Below the pieces are notes generated by a model. That model had not been told where the DNA came from. It saw only the letters and a program-made list of their open reading frames with translations, and did no database searches. A stretch of DNA of 64,000 bases, from contig NC_067123.1 of the NCBI RefSeq assembly GCF_021347895.1, positions 41,541,527-41,605,526 of the forward strand, read 5' to 3'. A program made the translations under genes and the position numbers. This DNA is from Acanthochromis polyacanthus. Lineage: Eukaryota > Chordata > Actinopteri > Pomacentridae. Below are positions 61,960 to 64,000 of the stretch, piece by piece; within the stretch, counting starts at the first letter, position 1, and each line of letters opens with the position of its first letter.

Positions 61960-64000
61960 CTCCTAAACCCGCCTGTCTGACGTTAAAATAGAGCTTTAAA
62001 TGCTCCTCTGTCTGATGTTAAAATAGAGCTTTAAAGGTTCCGAAACCCACCTGTCTGATGTTAAAATAGAGCTTTAAAGGCTCCTAAACCCACCTGTCTG
62101 ATGTTAAAATAGAGCTTTAAATGCTCCTAAACCCGCCCGTCTGATGTTAAAATAGAGCTTTAAAGGTTCCTAAACCCGCCCGTCTGATGTTAAAATAGAG
62201 CTTTAAAGGCTCCTAAACCCGCCCGTCTGATGTTAAAATAGAGCTTTAAAGGCTCCTAAACCCGCCCGTCTGATGTTAAAACAGAGCTTTAAAGGCTCCT
62301 AAACCCGCCTGTCTGATGTTAAAATAGAGCTTTAAAGGTTCCTAAACCCGCCCGTCTGATGTTAAAATAGAGTTTTAAAGGCTCCTAAACCCGCCTGTCT
62401 GATGTTAAAACAGAGCTTTAAAGGTTCCTAAACCCGCCTGTCTGATGTTAAAACAGAGCTTTAAAGGTTCCTAAACCCGCCTGTCTGATGTTAAAATAGA
62501 GCTTTAAAGGCTCCTAAACCCGCCCGTCTGATGTTAAAATAGAGCTTTAAAGGCTCCTAAACCCGCCCGTCTGATGTTAAAACAGAGCTTTAAAGGCTCC
62601 TAAACCCGCCTGTCTGATGTTAAAATAGAGCTTTAAAGGTTCCTAAACCCGCCCGTCTGATGTTAAAATAGAGTTTTAAAGGCTCCTAAACCCGCCTGTC
62701 TGATGTTAAAACAGAGCTTTAAAGGTTCCTAAACCCGCCTGTCTGATGTTAAAATAGAGCTTTAAAGGCTCCTAAACCCGCCCGTCTGATGTTAAAATAG
62801 AGCTTTAAAGGCTCCTAAACCCGCCCGTCTGATGTTAAATAGAGCTTTAAAGGCTCCTAAACCCACCCGTCTGATGTTAAAATAGAGCTTTAAAGGCTCC
62901 TAAACCCGCCCGTCTGATGTTAAAATAGAGCTTTAAAGGCTCCTAAACCCACCTGTCTGATGTTAAAATAGAGTTTTAAAGGCTCCTAAACCCGCCCGTC
63001 TGATGTTAAAACAGAGCTTTAAAGGTTCCTAAACCCGCCTGTCTGTTAAAATAGAGCTTTAAAGGTTCCTAAACCCACCTGTCTGATGTTAAAATAGAGC
63101 TTTAAAGGCTCCTAAACCCGCCCGTCTGATGTTAAAATAGAGCTTTAAAGGCTCCTAAACCCACCTGTCTGATGTTAAAATAGAGTTTTAAAGGCTCCTA
63201 AACCCGCCCGTCTGATGTTAAAACAGAGCTTTAAAGGTTCCTAAACCCGCCTGTCTGTTAAAATAGAGCTTTAAAGGCTCCTAAACCCACCTGTCTGATG
63301 TTAAAATAGAGCTTTAAAGGCTCCTAAACCCACCTGTCTGATGTTAAAATAGAGCTTTAAATGCTCCTAAACCCGCCCGTCTGATGTTAAAATAGAGCTT
63401 TAAAGGTTCCTAAACCCGCCCGTCTGATGTTAAAATAGAGCTTTAAAGGCTCCTAAACCCGCCCGTCTGATGTTAAAACAGAGCTTTAAAGGCTCCTAAA
63501 CCCGCCCATCTGATGTTAAAATAGAGCTTTAAAGGTTCCTAAACCCGCCCGTCTGATGTTAAAATACAGCTTTAAAGGTTCCTAAACCCACCTGTCTGAT
63601 GTTAAAATAGAGCTTTAAAGGCTCCTAAACCCGCCCGTCTGATGTTAAAATACAGCTTTAAAGGTTCCTAAACCCACCTGTCTGATGTTAAAATAGAGCT
63701 TTAAAGGCTCCTAAACCCGCCCGTCTGATGTTAAAATAGAGCTTTAAAGGCTCCTAAACCCACCTGTCTGATGTTAAAATAGAGTTTTAAAGGCTCCTAA
63801 ACCCGCCCGTCTGATGTTAAAACAGAGCTTTAAAGGTTCCTAAACCCGCCTGTCTGTTAAAATAGAGCTTTAAAGGCTCCTAAACCCACCTGTCTGATGT
63901 TAAAATAGAGTTTTAAAGGCTCCTAAACCCGCCCGTCTGATGTTAAAACAGAGCTTTAAAGGTTCCTAAACCCGCCTGTCTGTTAAAATAGAGCTTTAAA
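61960..64000. repeat. 43-bp minisatellite running off the window
   Basis: About 46 copies of AGGCTCCTAAACCCGCCCGT + CTGATGTTAAAATAGAGCTT + TAA. Variants (CAGAGCTT, GAGTTTTAA, CACCTGTCTG, a form lacking GATG) recur in ordered blocks, so higher-order repeats exist. It lies in the next upstream intron of the CRYBG-type gene. Confidence 0.97.

Noticed and set aside
61960..64000. Regular 43-bp repeats resembling a CRISPR array
   Set aside because: No unique spacers between repeats, eukaryotic intron, no cas genes. It is a minisatellite.

Overview
The window is vertebrate nuclear DNA, almost certainly from a ray-finned (teleost) fish. Evidence: genes split by GT-AG introns, a Ty1/copia retrotransposon (rare in vertebrates but present in fish), several Tc1/mariner, hAT and THAP-type DNA transposons, a tRNA-derived SINE, CR1/L2/Rex-type LINE debris, and very long minisatellites. 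No bacterial-style gene organisation is present.

Layout. (1) 1-36.4 kb, plus strand: a tandem family of small genes for GPI-anchored, heavily glycosylated surface proteins. Each has a signal-peptide exon, a phase-0 intron, and one terminal exon with a repetitive Thr/Ser/Asn-rich ectodomain and a C-terminal GPI-type tail. Three members are visible: exon 2 only at 5006-5551; a complete gene at 10061-13584; a complete gene at 32654-36378 whose exon 2 has no early ATG and is missed by ATG-based ORF calling. A fourth, degraded locus appears to lie between members 2 and 3: 15.3-16.2 kb and 26.5-27.0 kb match the upstream region and intron of member 3, interrupted by an endogenous retrovirus remnant (about 16187-26513) that itself carries a young, intact copia element (18545-23044). 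(2) 36.5-40.2 kb: minisatellite and nested DNA transposons. (3) 40.3-52.8 kb, minus strand: an annexin gene with 12 coding exons, encoding 318 aa, with a hAT transposon in one intron and calcium-site loops lost from repeats 1, 3 and 4. (4) 53.7-54.7 kb: decayed Tc1-type sequence. (5) 54.8-64 kb, minus strand: the 3' end of a beta/gamma-crystallin-domain (CRYBG/AIM1) gene, whose last three exons encode the ricin-B-like lectin domain. Its introns hold a roughly 3.3-kb array of a 21-bp unit and a 43-bp array that runs off the window.

The gene order is the main point of interest. In human 1p36.11, as I recall it, CD52 (a two-exon gene for a tiny GPI-anchored glycopeptide) lies next to CRYBG2 in convergent orientation. 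Here a cluster of two-exon GPI-glycoprotein genes on the plus strand converges on a CRYBG-type gene on the minus strand. I infer that this may be a teleost CD52-like locus expanded into a fast-evolving, repeat-based multigene family. The sequence shows the architecture; homology to CD52 is unproven.
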